A DNA stretch of 64,000 nt from Dichotomocladium elegans (GCA_025716815.1 JAIXMN010000034.1:248001-312000); one strand, 5' to 3'. Shown: positions 32,203 to 43,731, counted from the first letter of the stretch. Numbers and translations: made by a program. The notes: generated by a model not told the origin, from the letters alone.

Positions 32203-33854
32203 ATGTCAAGTCCAAGTTCCACAAGTTCGACTGGCACAAAGCTGCCCTTCACTAAAAAGGCAGGATCGCGCGCCCAGTTCAATAGAAGCAACAGATTCGC
32301 CTTTGGCGATGATGAGGATGATCAGGACGAGGTAGAGCAGATTGCCATGGTGGCCGGATTCGAAGGCAATCGGGCACAAGAGTAAGTTGCATTTCTTTTA
32401 AAATCCTTAATCCTCTTTAATCTTCGACACTTGCTTACCTGGCCAGGACCGGCACCTGTGCGTCAGTTAATCCAAGACTGATCGCCCTTGCTACTTCATG
32501 AATCGAAGGAGCTACGGTCTTGTTACATTCGCATCAACTCATGCATGCACACACATTTGTCATTTCTCTCTTTCTATCTATTTCTTTCTCTGATACGGGC
32601 TGTATACATGCAACTTTGATGCTCATATCTGCGTTTCGCTGTTTCGCGGTCTCTTTTTATGTGTGTAAAAGGTTGGACAAGAAAGAAGAAAGCAAACCAC
32701 TGGTGATCGCTCCTATCCAATCAGCAGAAGATTGGCGAAAAAGGAGAAGACAAATATACGTCCCGAATGGAGCCATTCGAAAGCAACAAGTGGGAGAGGC
32801 CGAACAGAAACCCGAAGTATTGAGCCAGCAAACGCAATCATTTGGTTTACAAATTATGACGCGAGGTCCCGCCCCGGAAGAAACAGCCCCCACGTCAACG
32901 ACGACGACAACAGTAGATACAGAAGCCATCCAAGAGACGAGCACGACCATCGCTGGCGAAGACATTCAATCTAAAACTCTTGAACAGTTGGCTGAAGAAG
33001 CAATACTGAAAGGTAAAGCGATGGATGGCCAAAAAGGAAGAAAATAGGATATTATGACTAATGGAAAAAAATAACCATTGTAGAAGCGTCTCGAGCTGAA
33101 ACAGATGATGAGGAATCATCACGGTCTAGTATGGTAATCTCTCCAGCGGTGGATGAAACTCAAGCCTTCCGCGAAGACGTCATGTCAAGGCCAGATGAAG
33201 CGACCATGGATGATTATACGCGAGTGCCAGTCGATCAGTTTGGTGCGGCACTACTTCGAGGACTGGGCTGGAAGGAAGGCGAGGGAATAGGCAGAAACAG
33301 GAAGAATATGCCGTAGGTGTTTTGCGAGACAGATAACAAATCATCTGCCAATCATGATTAACACTTCTTATAGGTTACCCAAACCCTTTGTGCCCGTAAA
33401 GCAACGAGAAGCATTGCTTGGGTTGGGCGCCAAAGCCGGAGATTTCAAGAAGCAAAGTCGACGGGCAGCCTATGCATACAAGGAGACGAGTCTTTTCAAA
33501 AAAGTAGCCAAGCAAAGACTTGAGGAACGTGCGAATGAAAGTGATAATGAGCTGCGAGCCAACAGAAGCAGATCTCCACGTAGTAGCTCTCGTCGAAGTC
33601 AAAGCCGAAGCCGGAGCCGGAGCCGGAGCCCATCAGATAACCGCAGTGAAAGCCGCCATAGCAGCCGTCACAGCAGCCGTCATAGCAGCCGCCATAGCAG
33701 CCGCCATAGCAGTCGAAGTCGAGAGCGAAGTAGCAGACATAGTAGCAACAGTAGCAGCCGTCGCAGCAGCAGAGATAGCGATAGCAATAGGGAACGAAGT
33801 CGACGGAAAAGATCACGTTCAAGAGACGCATATGTCTCGAGCAGACGTAGCTAG
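32203..33854 (+). CDS. Spp2/GPKOW-like G-patch splicing factor with RS tail
   Basis: Nuclear cofactor of the spliceosomal DEAH helicase Prp2 (DHX16), needed at the catalytic activation step. Exons 32203-32381, 32672-33012, 33084-33312 and 33374-33854 encode 409 aa. The Ser/Thr-rich N-terminus leads into an acidic patch (GDDEDDQDEVEQ), then PLVIAPIQSAEDWRKRRR, and the Spp2-type G-patch core RVPVDQFGAALLRGLGWKEG with GIGRN, then FVPVKQREALLGLGA. The C-terminus is a long Arg/Ser tail built from AGCAGCCGT-like codon repeats. Intron 1 (290 nt) is the longest in the window. No KOW motif is seen, so it is nearer to yeast Spp2 than to full GPKOW/MOS2. Confidence 0.88.
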
Positions 33855-34210
33855 GATTGTTTTTAATTACTCTATGTTGGATAACAAGAATATCCCACTA
33901 TTCTGCTCTTACTTATTTTTTGCCTTGCTGGCTAGGGCGAAAGATCTGTTCTTTTCTTTTCGGGCAGGGCCCGAGTTTATTTTTGCTGCTGGCGTTGTCA
34001 TGCTAAGGCAGGGTCTCGTACATGGCAAAAGAGAGAGAACACATGTAGCGCAACTGGTTCTAAATTGGGTTCAATCCAGCATAAGCGGGTGATAGATGGA
34101 TTAAAGCGATACCAAAAAAAAACGGGGTATGTAATTTATTTGAATGAAGGTATACAACATAATCAAGACAGAGAAGAGAACAGAGAAGGCATTGAAACTA
34201 GGATACATAG
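33855..34210. other. shared 3' flank of convergent genes
   Basis: Between the Spp2-like gene (+) and the coiled-coil gene (-). No separate feature recognised. Confidence 0.6.
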
Positions 34211-35051
34211 CTAATATGGGACTTGGAAGCTTGCTGGAGGGTAGTGATCGCGTTCATAATAGTGAGGAGAGTCAAACATCAAAGCGGGGCGTTGCTGAAG
34301 CAAGATGAGATTGCCCAAAATGTCACGCAAGCGACTGTGCAGCTCTGCAGGCGACCCTGCTGTATGTCTTCTGTGGCTCCGCGCTGCCGGGGTAGGTGCA
34401 GCTACTGATGAAATATCAAGTAGAGTATCTGCAAGCTCATAGACGCGATCCATCTCTTGCTGTATCTGATATATGATGTTATATGTTTTTTTTTAAAAAA
34501 AAAAAGCTCAATATAGATCAGACACGAAGCTGCATTGCTCGTATATATATGTATATATGTAGCTACCTTGCGTTGTGCTGCATCGTGCTGACGTTTCTGA
34601 AGCGCCAGCTCTTGTTGAAGCTACACGACGTTGCAGATGTTGAACTAGTAGGTCATAAAAATGGTCTCTTTACTGCTCTTACCTTGGCAATTTGTTCATT
34701 GGCCTGATTAACCTGTTGGATCGAGGCAATATGGCGGTGGCGCTCTTGAACGTACAAATGCTGCAGGGCCTCGACTGCAAGGCGGTGGCAGTCCATGAGA
34801 TTCGATGATGCACCAGAAGAAGGTTCAGTGTACGAACGCAAAAGGACACCGCGCTTGTACTGATCCTTGAGACAGCGCTGAGCCTTGTGGATGTCGTCGT
34901 TGCAGTGGGAGAGTGTCTCTATGACGGATGGGCCGATGCTCTTTAAGCTGCTACTGCTGATGTGGAGCTTTTCATCTTCGTGAGCAATGGAAGAACAAGG
35001 TGGGGAAGGCGGTGCAAGTATGATGCGATCGGTATCCTGCTGCTGAAGCAT
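34211..35051 (-). CDS. uncharacterised coiled-coil protein, 225 aa
   Basis: Exons 35051-34683, 34620-34567 and 34465-34211, all phase 0 with good splice sites (GTAAGA, GTAGCT donors). The family is not recognised. The protein is mostly helical: a first segment with SVIETLSHCNDDIHKAQRCL, a central coiled coil (RHIASIQQVNQANEQIAK, LQQELALQKRQHDAAQRK, IQQEMDRVYELADTLLDI) and a C-terminal helix LHSRLRDILGNLILLQQ. Such layouts are common in tethering or kinetochore-type subunits, but I have no evidence for a role. The second exon is only 54 nt and adds exactly 18 residues of coiled coil. Confidence 0.72.
34486..34505. repeat. poly-T/poly-A palindrome in intron
   Basis: Nine T followed by eleven A inside the 34466-34566 intron of the coiled-coil gene. 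Confidence 0.9.
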
Positions 35052-36214
35052 TTTAAGAAGAAGAAGAAAAGATGTAACCCGCGTGTACTTTTGGTTTGTG
35101 TGCATGTACTTATATCGGAATATGCTGCCAGTCGTGCAGCTAAAGTATACACGTAGTTTAGACGGGTGTTTCTGTTGCTTCCATTGCCTGAAACATCTTT
35201 GGCCGACTTCCAGACGGTTGCCCGCCCCTTTGTTTCCCGTGTCACGGACGTCGATTTCATGGTTGTGTATATACATAGAAGCAACGTTCCTTGCGTAGCA
35301 GTGCCATAGTCCTTCTTGCATCCGATAATACTACTATGTCGCTTACACGCGTCGATGAACAAAATAGATGCCATGTAGAATAATATATACGGGTAAATGA
35401 GGTGATACTCTTGGACTTATTATTGTTAACGATGCTCGCATACATCGCGCTAAGGACATCATGTTATCCTTTTACTTTCCACTTCATGTACTAGCAGAGA
35501 GATAGCATGTTCCCATCCATACTGCATGGTTTATCGGCACATCCATTTGAGATGCAAGTCTGGAATAAGTACGCAGAAACGTCTGCGCCGCAGCCGGGTT
35601 CAAACCCGATGATATAACCTAATCAGGGGATTCCCTCTCTCCCAGCGTATCACCCTGTTTCACAGAAGCGGGAATAGTGCAGCCTTTCGGTTGCTCTCCA
35701 GGGGTTAAGTGGGCATGCTGTAAGCAATAGAGCTCATGTTCAGAGATAAGCGTGTTGCGTTAAGAGGCTGAAATGCCCCAAGTATTCATGGTTCGACCCC
35801 CCTTGTCTTTGCGAAGTTGGCGAATCCAGAGTACCACTATATGCTATTGTTTGGTACCCCGGGCTGGATAAACAAAAATATATATATATAAAAATAAGAC
35901 CACGAATGCTGCACGCAGAGCGGAGCCCTATTTTGCAAAAGGCACCTGTGCGGCTGCTTCTCTATGTGAGTCACCCGCATACAATGATTTCCAATTACGT
36001 TTCATGAAGCGTTCTTCGACAGGTAGAATAGGGCCATAAATAAAAGGCTGACATGTAAATACAAAAGTAGCATCACGAAACGTAGAAAGTGTCCTAAGCC
36101 ATGCAGCAGGCTCATGAAAATGAGAGGTGATTTCCCTCACTATTTAGACTCAGTTAGTCCTTAGGCACGGAGCGCTTGCTTTATCCACCCAGACGCCCGG
36201 CCACTTGCTCGCAC
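35052..36214. other. intergenic with one candidate minus-strand terminal exon
   Basis: Mostly featureless. At 36138-35928 (minus) an open stretch of 70 codons follows a CTAAC branch-like site and TAG acceptor near 36140-36160; its product includes LSTFRDATFVFTCQPFIYGP and VEERFMKRNWKSLYAGD. No upstream exon or family was identified. Confidence 0.4.
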
Positions 36215-37471
36215 ATGGCAACCACCACGCAATCACCCGCTTCCAAGCACTGGTCCTACTATCTGAATGGCGTTGAACAGGCCAGCAATTGGCCCAAGAG
36301 CATTGTCCTCTTCTATTCGTAAGGCGTTGACTATCTCCTGAAATAGGATAATTTCGAGATGCCCGTTCAGACCTCGATGCCAATTAACATGCGTTTGTTA
36401 CGCGAAATGTTTAGATCGTCAACTGTGCAACAGTCTATGATCAAAGTAGCGGCTATGAATGGTTTCCTTTTTCTCGGTACACTCTTGATTCTCGAGACCT
36501 TTTTTAGTGACCCGTCATACAGCGTCCTCGGGTGCTCCTATGCAGTAAGCTCCGGGTTTCTCCCTAGAGGTGGAATACTAACGAATCTTCTTCTCTGTAA
36601 AGGCGCTCTTTGGATACCCTATGTATATCTCACTGCTCGTTATCAATGGGCGGTTCTTTACACCGATTGCTGAAAAAGCGTTCCAAGTGCAGGCAAAAAA
36701 TAATCCACGTTCGACAAGCGGATCGACCAACATCGTCCAGAGCATGGCCTCCACTGTTTACACCACCATCTTCTACGTCAACTGTGGTGTATTTGGCGTT
36801 CTCTTACGAGCCTTTGTGCCGCAGATTGGCACCTTCCTCGCTTTCATGATGAATTGTATTGTCATGTCCTATTACAGTTTCGAGTACGTCGACTGTTTAA
36901 AGTTTGCCGACGGTATAGTTGGTTGACATCCTCTGGATTAGGTACAAGTGGCTTTACATGGGCTGGACACTTGAACAGCGCCTCGCGTATGTCGAAGAGC
37001 ATTGGGCATACTTTCTTGGCTTTGGTAAGGGTGATGAGGGCAGGTTGCAAGAGATAATGGACTTGATTTTTTTACTTGGTTATTTTTTCTCGGTCTACAA
37101 ATAGGCACGCCGCTGACGATTCTGACGTTCTTCTTGTCGACTTTACATTCGGGAGCTATCTTCGGTATCATATACCCAAGTGTAAGTCGCAGAAGGTTGT
37201 ATGCTCTTTCATATAACGTGACCATCCTCCCTCCAAAAACTAGTTCATCATCATGGCCATGATGGCTGCGCCTAAGCCTACGTCTTCGTATGGTCAACCT
37301 CTCGCGTCGGGCAAGTCAGGATTCTGGGAAGTGGCACTTCCCAATCGAGTTCCCATTTTTTACTGTGTCCGCAAGATGAATGATCTTGTGATTCTGCTTG
37401 TCAAGACCGTCGGTGGCATTCATGCAGCCCCCATTGTCTCTGAAAAGCAAAAGATGACCAAAGTCGAATAA
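36215..37471 (+). CDS. EI24-like ER membrane protein
   Basis: Polytopic endoplasmic-reticulum protein of the EI24/PIG8 family, linked to autophagy and ER homeostasis in animals. Exons 36215-36318, 36415-36544, 36603-36883, 36942-37024, 37105-37181 and 37244-37471 encode 300 aa. Matches to the family run throughout: an N-terminal WSYYLNGVEQA segment, AAMNGFLFLGTLLILE, ALFGYPMYISLLVINGRFF, the amphipathic YTTIFYVNCGVFGVLL, YYSFEYKWLYMGWTLEQRL, VEEHWAYFLGFGTPL and LSTLHSGAIFGIIYPSFII. About five to six membrane segments. The first acceptor is at 36414: nearer AGs give the wrong phase. The C-terminus ends in a basic tail (EKQKMTKVE). Confidence 0.88.
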
Positions 37472-37525
37472 AGCAAAAGAATAGCACACACACACAGACA
37501 CATATATACACACACTCGTCGCCCG

Positions 37526-37529
<4 letters not shown>

Positions 37530-37564
<35 letters not shown>
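37530..37564. repeat. (TA)n microsatellite
   Basis: About 17 TA units in the short space between the 3' ends of the EI24-like gene and the riboflavin kinase gene; preceded by CA repeats at 37486-37514. Confidence 0.95.
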
Positions 37565-37567
<3 letters not shown>

Positions 37568-37603
37568 AGGTAGCGCTTTGCCATCCTTTATTTAAGCTGT
37601 ATG

Positions 37604-38175
37604 TCAACACTGGGTGCCGAACAATTCGTGATGTTTGAACAAATCGTAGGCAGGCCGCCGAAGTGACGTTTTTGCCACCTGGACATCCGTAAGAATGTCA
37701 CGGATCAAAGCCTCTAAAGATTGAAAGAGGGAGGGTTATAAGGAGGGATGATAATAGGTCACCCGCCGCATAGCTCACCTAAGGTGGGATAATTCTGTTC
37801 AGGTCGAACATAACCCAACACCATCACACGAATAGCGATCCCATAGAAATCGTTGGGGAAGTCATGGATGATATGCACTTCCTATTTGTATCAGCGTCCC
37901 CCCCCCCATTTCCTCCGTCAGCATTTCGTTCTTCCTAACGTGGCCCGTGTCAATCCTCCTTTCGTTACCGCCGAACGTTTTTCATTCTTGTAGAATGGAT
38001 TCCAGCCTAGGCTCATAACCATAGGATATACCTCTGTGCCCTTGTCACCGATCTGCACCCAACCATAGTAGATGCCCGACGAAAAGTCAGTACACATCGC
38101 CTCAATGGCGTCCTCAGAGAGATTGGCTAATATGAGTTCTCGATGAGCGTTTGACACCAAGACCTCTGGAGGGCG

Positions 38176-38220
<45 letters not shown>

Positions 38221-38369
38221 TTGACAAACGCACCAGTTGGAATGCCAAGCTCCTTGGATCCTCGACCAAATCCTTTAACCACGGTGCCAGAAATGCAATG
38301 TGGGTATGGATGTTCCGGTATTTCTGGCCCAACCAGCAGTGGACGATCGGGATTAATGGAACATGCCAT
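37604..38369 (-). CDS. FMN1: riboflavin kinase (flavokinase)
   Basis: ATP-dependent phosphorylation of riboflavin to FMN, the first step to flavin cofactors (FMN1 in yeast). Exons 38369-38234, 38126-37969, 37881-37779 and 37713-37604 encode 168 aa, the normal size of the eukaryotic single-domain enzyme. Motifs: [26 protein letters not shown] with the flavokinase PTAN signature (residues 44-47) restored across intron 1, [30 protein letters not shown], the catalytic Glu-His strand [14 protein letters not shown], and [17 protein letters not shown]. Intron 1 holds a long CA repeat. The gene is convergent with the EI24-like gene. Confidence 0.95.
38179..38215. repeat. (CA)n microsatellite in riboflavin kinase intron 1
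   Basis: About 18 CA units on the plus strand, transcribed as GU repeats between the donor at 38233 and the branch region of the 38127-38233 intron. Confidence 0.95.
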
Positions 38370-38689
38370 TTTGTTATCTCTTTAAGAAAATACAAAACAA
38401 AGAAGTGTGGCACCCACCTCAAAAACGGAGTCAAGCGAGCCTATACGGAAATTATGTCGCATATAAAGTAAAATAAGATGGCACATAAAAAAACATAAAT
38501 TTGTTGCATGGATACCCGCTAGTCGATAGAGAATATCCGCTCCTTTCTTACTCTTCAACTTACGCTGAAAATAGCTAGATGTGACAATGTAGTAACAATG
38601 GCTGAAGAGAGAGGAAAGGAAGGAACGAGGATGGACCAACGACGACACTAGCGGCAGAAGCAGATGAGGATAAAGCACCTCGACGAAGC

Positions 38690-40130
38690 CCTGATGGGAG
38701 ACCTGCGCAGGTGCAGCCAAACTACGGTCTCACCCAAAGCCCATATCCTATCCTCTCGAGGCACCTGAATTAGGCTGATGTCGTTATCTAAAGAGGATCG
38801 GAATATTAGAAGACTTTCAGAATGGAACAAGGGTAACCTAATGCCTTTTATGTACTTTGCTCTTGACAACTGACCAGAACTGCTCAATCGGATTGAGTTC
38901 AGGCGAGTAGGATGGAAGATAAGCACATCGATATCCTCAGTCTTATGGATAGGTGTAGTATTCATTACCGAATAATGGCCCTCCATATGTTCATATTTAT
39001 CCATCTCGTCCATCGTAGTCTTAAGGAAGCTGACATAATGCCCAGTTACAGTTTCTCTGATCGCAACTTCAGATCGACCTGCCCTCTTTCTTTTCTTGAT
39101 TGGGGGCTGCGTGAGCCTCAAGCTACATTTAATGATCCCTGATGCGGAGATTGCTCCCGAGATTGTGGTTGTCTTTCGTATTGTGACCACTGTAGGGGTC
39201 CCTTTCTTGGACCATGCCATACTGCGTTTCATATTAATATGGAATCCAGACTCGTCAAGGAAAACACAGTTTTCTAAAGTCGATGTCGGTCATGTCCCAT
39301 TTGCATACCCAGTCAAGGCGCTCTTGGATCTTGGCAGCACTATTCCTATCTACAGGCTGAAAACCGAGCCATTTTCAATGACAGGTTGCATTCGTTTTTC
39401 ATAAATCGATGGAGCGTCGTTTTAGATACTTTGAGACCCTCAAATCTTTGGAGCAGTTGTATCATCAGCTGCTCTATTATAATGGTGGATTCTCATTAAC
39501 GCGTTCAAAAATAACGCTCTTATGCTCTTCATTGAGAATACGCGAACGATCCCTCGCTTTAATTTTCGTAAAGATGCAGTCAGACACTTTCTTGTACTGT
39601 AATGCCCATCGCTGGGCTAAATGAACATGGATGCCTAGCTTTTTTGCAGCAGCTGATGCACTCAAGTCCTTCTCAAACATCCGTTTGAAGAATCTGACCT
39701 TGTATTGGTCAGTGCACGCTGTGTAACTGCGCTTGATCCCTGCTTCTTTCATCTAAATGTCTGTATCCTTTCGCTTGGGAAAGTGTGTGGTAGTAAAATC
39801 AGAGTCCTCTCTGCAAGATATGCTACGCAGATGTTTAGTCCGAGAACAAATGGATCGCAGAGAGTACATTTCTTCATCATCAACATAGTCCATGGGTTCA
39901 GGACAGCCACGTTCATTAACGACATGCTCTTAGCCATCCTCGTAAAAAAATAAGTTGCTTATTTCAGGATATAAAAGTGTATAAAAGAGAAAGAGTCAGA
40001 AGGACGAATTCTTATAAAGATAGATTTGCATGCGACATTTGATTTGTCATCATGCTATTCTGGGCAAAACGCGATTTTATCTTTGTGAACCTGCGACTTC
40101 AGAACAGGCAGGGTACAAGTTTGATTTTGG
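38690..40130 (-). pseudogene. Tc1/mariner-like (DDE_3) transposase relic, copy B (fullest)
   Basis: The most complete copy of the repeated DNA transposon. From the N-terminus (minus strand): a leader with CSRTKHLRSISC, MKEAGIKRSYTACTDQYKV, the helix-turn-helix segment RFFKRMFEKDLSASAAAKKL and HLAQRWALQYKKV, then RSMAWSKKGTPTVV, TTISGAISASGIIKCSL, GHYVSFLKTTMDEMDKY and a terminal PTRLNSIRLSSSGQLS that matches the YSPELNPIEQFWS end of DDE_3 transposases. Several stops and frameshifts are present, so it is dead. Exact terminal inverted repeats could not be fixed by eye. Its 5' end lies about 150 bp from the Sfh5-like start. Confidence 0.8.
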
Positions 40131-40276
40131 AAAATGATAGATGTATGGATTGGAAGAACTTTGGAGTGGTGTTACACGCATGCGCATTTCTCCTTAATTT
40201 AACATGCTGATGAAAATGAATTCAAGGCCGATTTTTCCCATACTTTTTTTTTTTTTTCCTCCCGTCCTGATTTACA

Positions 40277-41595
40277 ATGACTCAAAACAAGTTCGTCAAG
40301 CAATTTACGCCTGAGGAGACCGAAGCCGTCGCCAAGCTTAAGGCTATTCTACCTGATGTATTAAAGGCTGCCTTCAAGTCAGAAGGCGAACCTGAGCCGT
40401 ACGCTCTGTATGGCATTGCACTGGACAAAGATTCCGACGATGAGCGCCTCGATGTTTTGCTTGTCAAGTACCTCCGTGCGAGGTATGTTCTTAGTTTCTC
40501 TTGCCAATGAATTCAATAATGAATTCAATATACTCAGGGATTTGGATCTCGAGGCGGCTAGCAAGATGCTTTCGAACAATATTGCCTGGCGACGTGAATT
40601 CAAGGCAGACACGATTCTTGAGGAACACTTTGACGACTCTGTGTTTGGTGAAGTTGGGTATATCCTGAAGACGGATAAGGACAAACGTCCGGTGTGTTAT
40701 AACTTTTATGGCAACCTTGACCAAGAAAAGGTCTTTGGCGACAAAGAAAGGTAGTGCGCAGCCTTTTCAATATTGGATGAAGTTAACAGTGCTTGACAGG
40801 TTTATTCGCTGGCGTGTTCAATTGATGGAGAAAGGTGTTCAGTTGATTGATTTTACTGAGGTGGACTCGATGGTCCAAGTTCACGATTACAAGGGCGCCT
40901 CGATGTTCGGTCGGACTACCAACGCGAAGGCGGCCACCAAGGAGATTATCAAGCTCATGCAAGATAATTACCCAGAGTTCCTCGTAAGTTTAGTATTCAA
41001 CAATGTATCAGACAAGCACAACTGAACTGCCGGTGTCTATCGCCACAACGGAAACAGTCCACCAAATTTTTTGTCAACGTGCCATGGTGGGGAAGGTAAG
41101 ATTCATAGTGTGTTAAGCATAACAATAACACTAATGTTTCATTACAGCAAGATCTTCAACTTCGTCCGCCCCTGGCTTCCTGAGGCCACTGTCAAAAAGT
41201 TTGTTGTCTGCTCCAAGTATGTATTTCTTCATAATGCAACATGTGATAGAGAGAACGGCGCGCTTATGGATGTGTTTCAATGGCACAATAGCCAGGAGTT
41301 GGTTGAGACGCTTTCGGAAAAGATCCCTATAGAGAATCTGCCTGCGGTCTACACTGGAAACACGGCGAGAGATCTAACAATGGAGAATTCTGAGGATCCT
41401 AAACCTACAGAAGCGGACGAACCGGATACTACAGCTGCCACTCATGAAGACGAAGCACCGAAGATCAGTGCGGAGGAGGGCGAAATCAAACCCGTGGAGG
41501 ATGCAGGAACTGGCGTTGTCGCCACTTCTGCTGGTGATGCTGACATCAGCAAAATCAAGGCTGAAGGGTCTGAACGTGCAGCTACTGCAACATGA
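40277..41595 (+). CDS. Sec14-like CRAL-TRIO lipid transfer protein (Sfh5-like)
   Basis: CRAL-TRIO protein that exchanges phosphatidylinositol (or, for yeast Sfh5, binds heme) at ER and plasma-membrane sites. Exons 40277-40482, 40538-40750, 40800-40983, 41058-41095 and 41148-41595 encode 362 aa. An N-terminal CRAL-TRIO-N helix bundle (DVLLVKYLRARDLDLEAASK, MLSNNIAWRREFKAD) is followed by the lipid-binding fold: RPVCYNFYGNLDQEKVFG, RFIRWRVQLMEKGVQ, VHDYKGASMFGRTTNAKAAT, IIKLMQDNYPEFL, STKFFVNVPWWGSKIFNFVR, PWLPEATVKKFVVCSK and IPIENLPAVYTG. The C-terminus is a long acidic, Ala/Glu-rich tail. A 33-nt in-frame segment after VVCSK has perfect splice-like ends and may be an ultra-short intron. Confidence 0.87.
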
Positions 41596-42411
41596 ACATG
41601 CACCTCTGCCTATCGTTTAGATCGCTGATGATGATCGAACCCTCCCTCACCCCCACTGCTGATACGCTTGCTTACTTTAATCAACTACATTATCATTATT
41701 ACATTCCCTACTCTTTTCTCATTACCTGCTCCCGAGCTTGATTTCTGTCTATTAAACATGATTTGCACATGTCTGCATGCTACTTGTCTCTACAACATGT
41801 CGTACATCTACAAGAATCATGGCTTTGCTCGCTACGTCCGTTATTCCTCTAGTCTTTTCCTATCGATGATTATCCCGGCGACTTAGCATTGAACATTTGC
41901 AGATATCAAGATATCGCAATTGCATGATATGTCGGGGAAGGGCCTCTTTTTGCGAGAGAGAAGAAATGACGTCATAGGCCGAATGTCCGGTCTTTAGCGA
42001 AGTGCATTTTGAAGATGGCCTATCCCGTATTAGTATTGTGATGCATTTGAGCGCAAATACCCAATATGCGAGTGTGAAGGATAAGAAAGTTTAGGCTGAC
42101 GGCTGACGGATGAGCGATATGAATGCACGGATTTGGATGGACGTTAGTACGTCATTGGAGTCGTGTAACACGGATTAGGAGGCGGTGGTGGGTGGTGAGC
42201 TAGTGCTCATACATCATCGATGTGTACGTCGTGTGGGACAGAAATCAATATCCCGGCTTTAAAAGTCTAGCTAAGAATTATGGACGCCCTAGCAAGATGG
42301 GTCTAACACACACTAGTCGTAGAACCCGTCCAATGTTCTACGTATCTACTATAAATACAGACAAATTCTTTTATTTTCGTTATTAGGATATCCAATCTTT
42401 TCATCAACACC
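41596..42411. other. intergenic; promoter of the C2 gene
   Basis: No gene recognised in the first 700 bp. The last 70 bp holds the TATA box given separately. Confidence 0.6.
42350..42357 (+). promoter_or_regulatory. TATA box of the C2-domain gene
   Basis: TATAAATA about 55-60 bp upstream of the ATG at 42412, a placement that fits a short leader and strong transcription. Confidence 0.6.
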
Positions 42412-42981
42412 ATGCCTTCATCTCAGACTCTCCGCGTTACTGTCCATTCTGCTCGTGACCTAATCGACGTTGAACATGGCGGCAAGAATGACCCCTACCT
42501 TAGGCTATATCTGGACCCGGAGGACAGCGATGCCTTCCAGAGAACCGAGGTCAAGAAGGACGCAGGCGCCCAAGCGGCCTGGAACGAGACATTTGAATTT
42601 GGCCTAAACGGGCACACCGATCTCTACGTTGAAGTTATGGATGCCGAGAAAGGTGTCGACGAGCTCGTTGGTTTTGCCACCATCGCTTTGAATCAGGCGC
42701 CTATCAATGGTCTCTTTGAACTCTTCAATGTCACTGGAAAGGTGGCGGGCATTGTCCACTTGACCATCGGTGACGCCGAACCAGGAAATCCTGTCCAGGG
42801 CCGCACTTATGCTAAGGAAGAACAACTCAAGCGTGTCAAAAATCTCCGTAACAAGGGCGTAGCAGGTGACGTTGGTGCTGCACTTCTCGCTGGAGCTTTC
42901 GCTGCTGGCGCAGGCTTTCTTGGCCAGAAATATTACAAGAGCCATAATCAGGACGAAGGCGATCCAGCTGCCGAGAATTGA
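42412..42981 (+). CDS. C2-domain protein with C-terminal hydrophobic segment
   Basis: Single-exon 189-aa protein. Residues 5-125 form one C2 domain: LRVTVHSARDLIDVE, GGKNDPYLRLYLDP, TEVKKDAGAQAAWNETFEFG, LYVEVMDAEKGVDELVGFAT. The aspartates NDPY and MDAEKGVDE are those expected to bind Ca2+, so calcium-dependent phospholipid binding is plausible. The C-terminal part has a charged linker (YAKEEQLKRVKNLRNK) and an Ala/Gly-rich hydrophobic segment VGAALLAGAFAAGAGFLG that could insert in a membrane. Small single-C2 proteins of this type are common in Mucoromycota and have no settled function. TATA box and lack of introns suggest high expression. Confidence 0.85.
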   Translation: MPSSQTLRVTVHSARDLIDVEHGGKNDPYLRLYLDPEDSDAFQRTEVKKDAGAQAAWNETFEFGLNGHTDLYVEVMDAEKGVDELVGFATIALNQAPINGLFELFNVTGKVAGIVHLTIGDAEPGNPVQGRTYAKEEQLKRVKNLRNKGVAGDVGAALLAGAFAAGAGFLGQKYYKSHNQDEGDPAAEN

Positions 42982-43731
42982 TGGAGGGGGGGAGGAAGAA
43001 AAACACATGTCTTGCAAACCTGCGTACTACTCTGTCGAATGGACCAGCATACTGAAATGTAAATAAAGATACCTTGGTCAACTACACGCGCTACGTAGAG
43101 TGTTTTGTAATTTCCCATTCCGTTGACGTAAAAATAAAGGGTCTAGCCTATGCGTACACTTAGTTCTGGATATATATATATATATATATATATATATGAC
43201 CATGACCCCTTGCCCATCAAAGCGAAACTATGACGGAGAAGTCTACTCATTCCACGTAACCTCGTACATAGTGCAGTGTGATAAAAGAGATAGCGCAAAC
43301 GTATTCTATTGACGCGACTTGAAGAGAAGAAAAGGTCGATGGCTGGGTCGGCTTCCCATCAGTACTGGGGTAGCCTTTTTGCTTGATTTGATCTTTCTAA
43401 TGGAAAGAACTTGGGGCGAAGATATTAATAATAGACTGGGGGAATGTGTGCTTATTTATGCACGTACTTGGTGACGCATATATAACCAGAGCATACCATA
43501 TCAAATGCACGCACGGTCCGTGCTGAGGATGTTCTTATCACTACATGCGATTAAATGCCCCTCTCACTCCTTGCTCTTATAATTTACGCTCGCAGCACAT
43601 CAGTTAAAAGACATATAAAGACGAGGTGATCCTCGCTCCCTGTTGCATTCCACTTTCCACAACAATACATAAACTTGTGCGAACGCGCATACACGCATAT
43701 ATACACACTCACACGTTTATTCTTTCCTGCG
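42982..43731. other. intergenic; TA repeat and promoter of the GH72 gene
   Basis: Contains a (TA)n microsatellite at 43170-43197 and a TATATAA motif at 43479-43485, about 250 bp before the GH72 start. No ORF of note. Confidence 0.6.

Noticed and set aside
33496..33831. Minus-strand Tyr/Cys/Gly-rich frame
   Set aside because: Antisense shadow of the Spp2-like RS repeat.
35590..35810. B-box-like words GGTTCAAACCC (35597) and GGTTCGACCCC (35790), suggesting tRNA genes
   Set aside because: No matching A box, acceptor stem or cloverleaf could be drawn in the 75 nt on either side.
36319..36414. EI24 exon 2 starting at 36359 (an in-frame ATG and two nearer AG acceptors)
   Set aside because: Those acceptors are in the wrong phase for exon 1; the acceptor at 36414 with a TTAAC branch site restores the family sequence.
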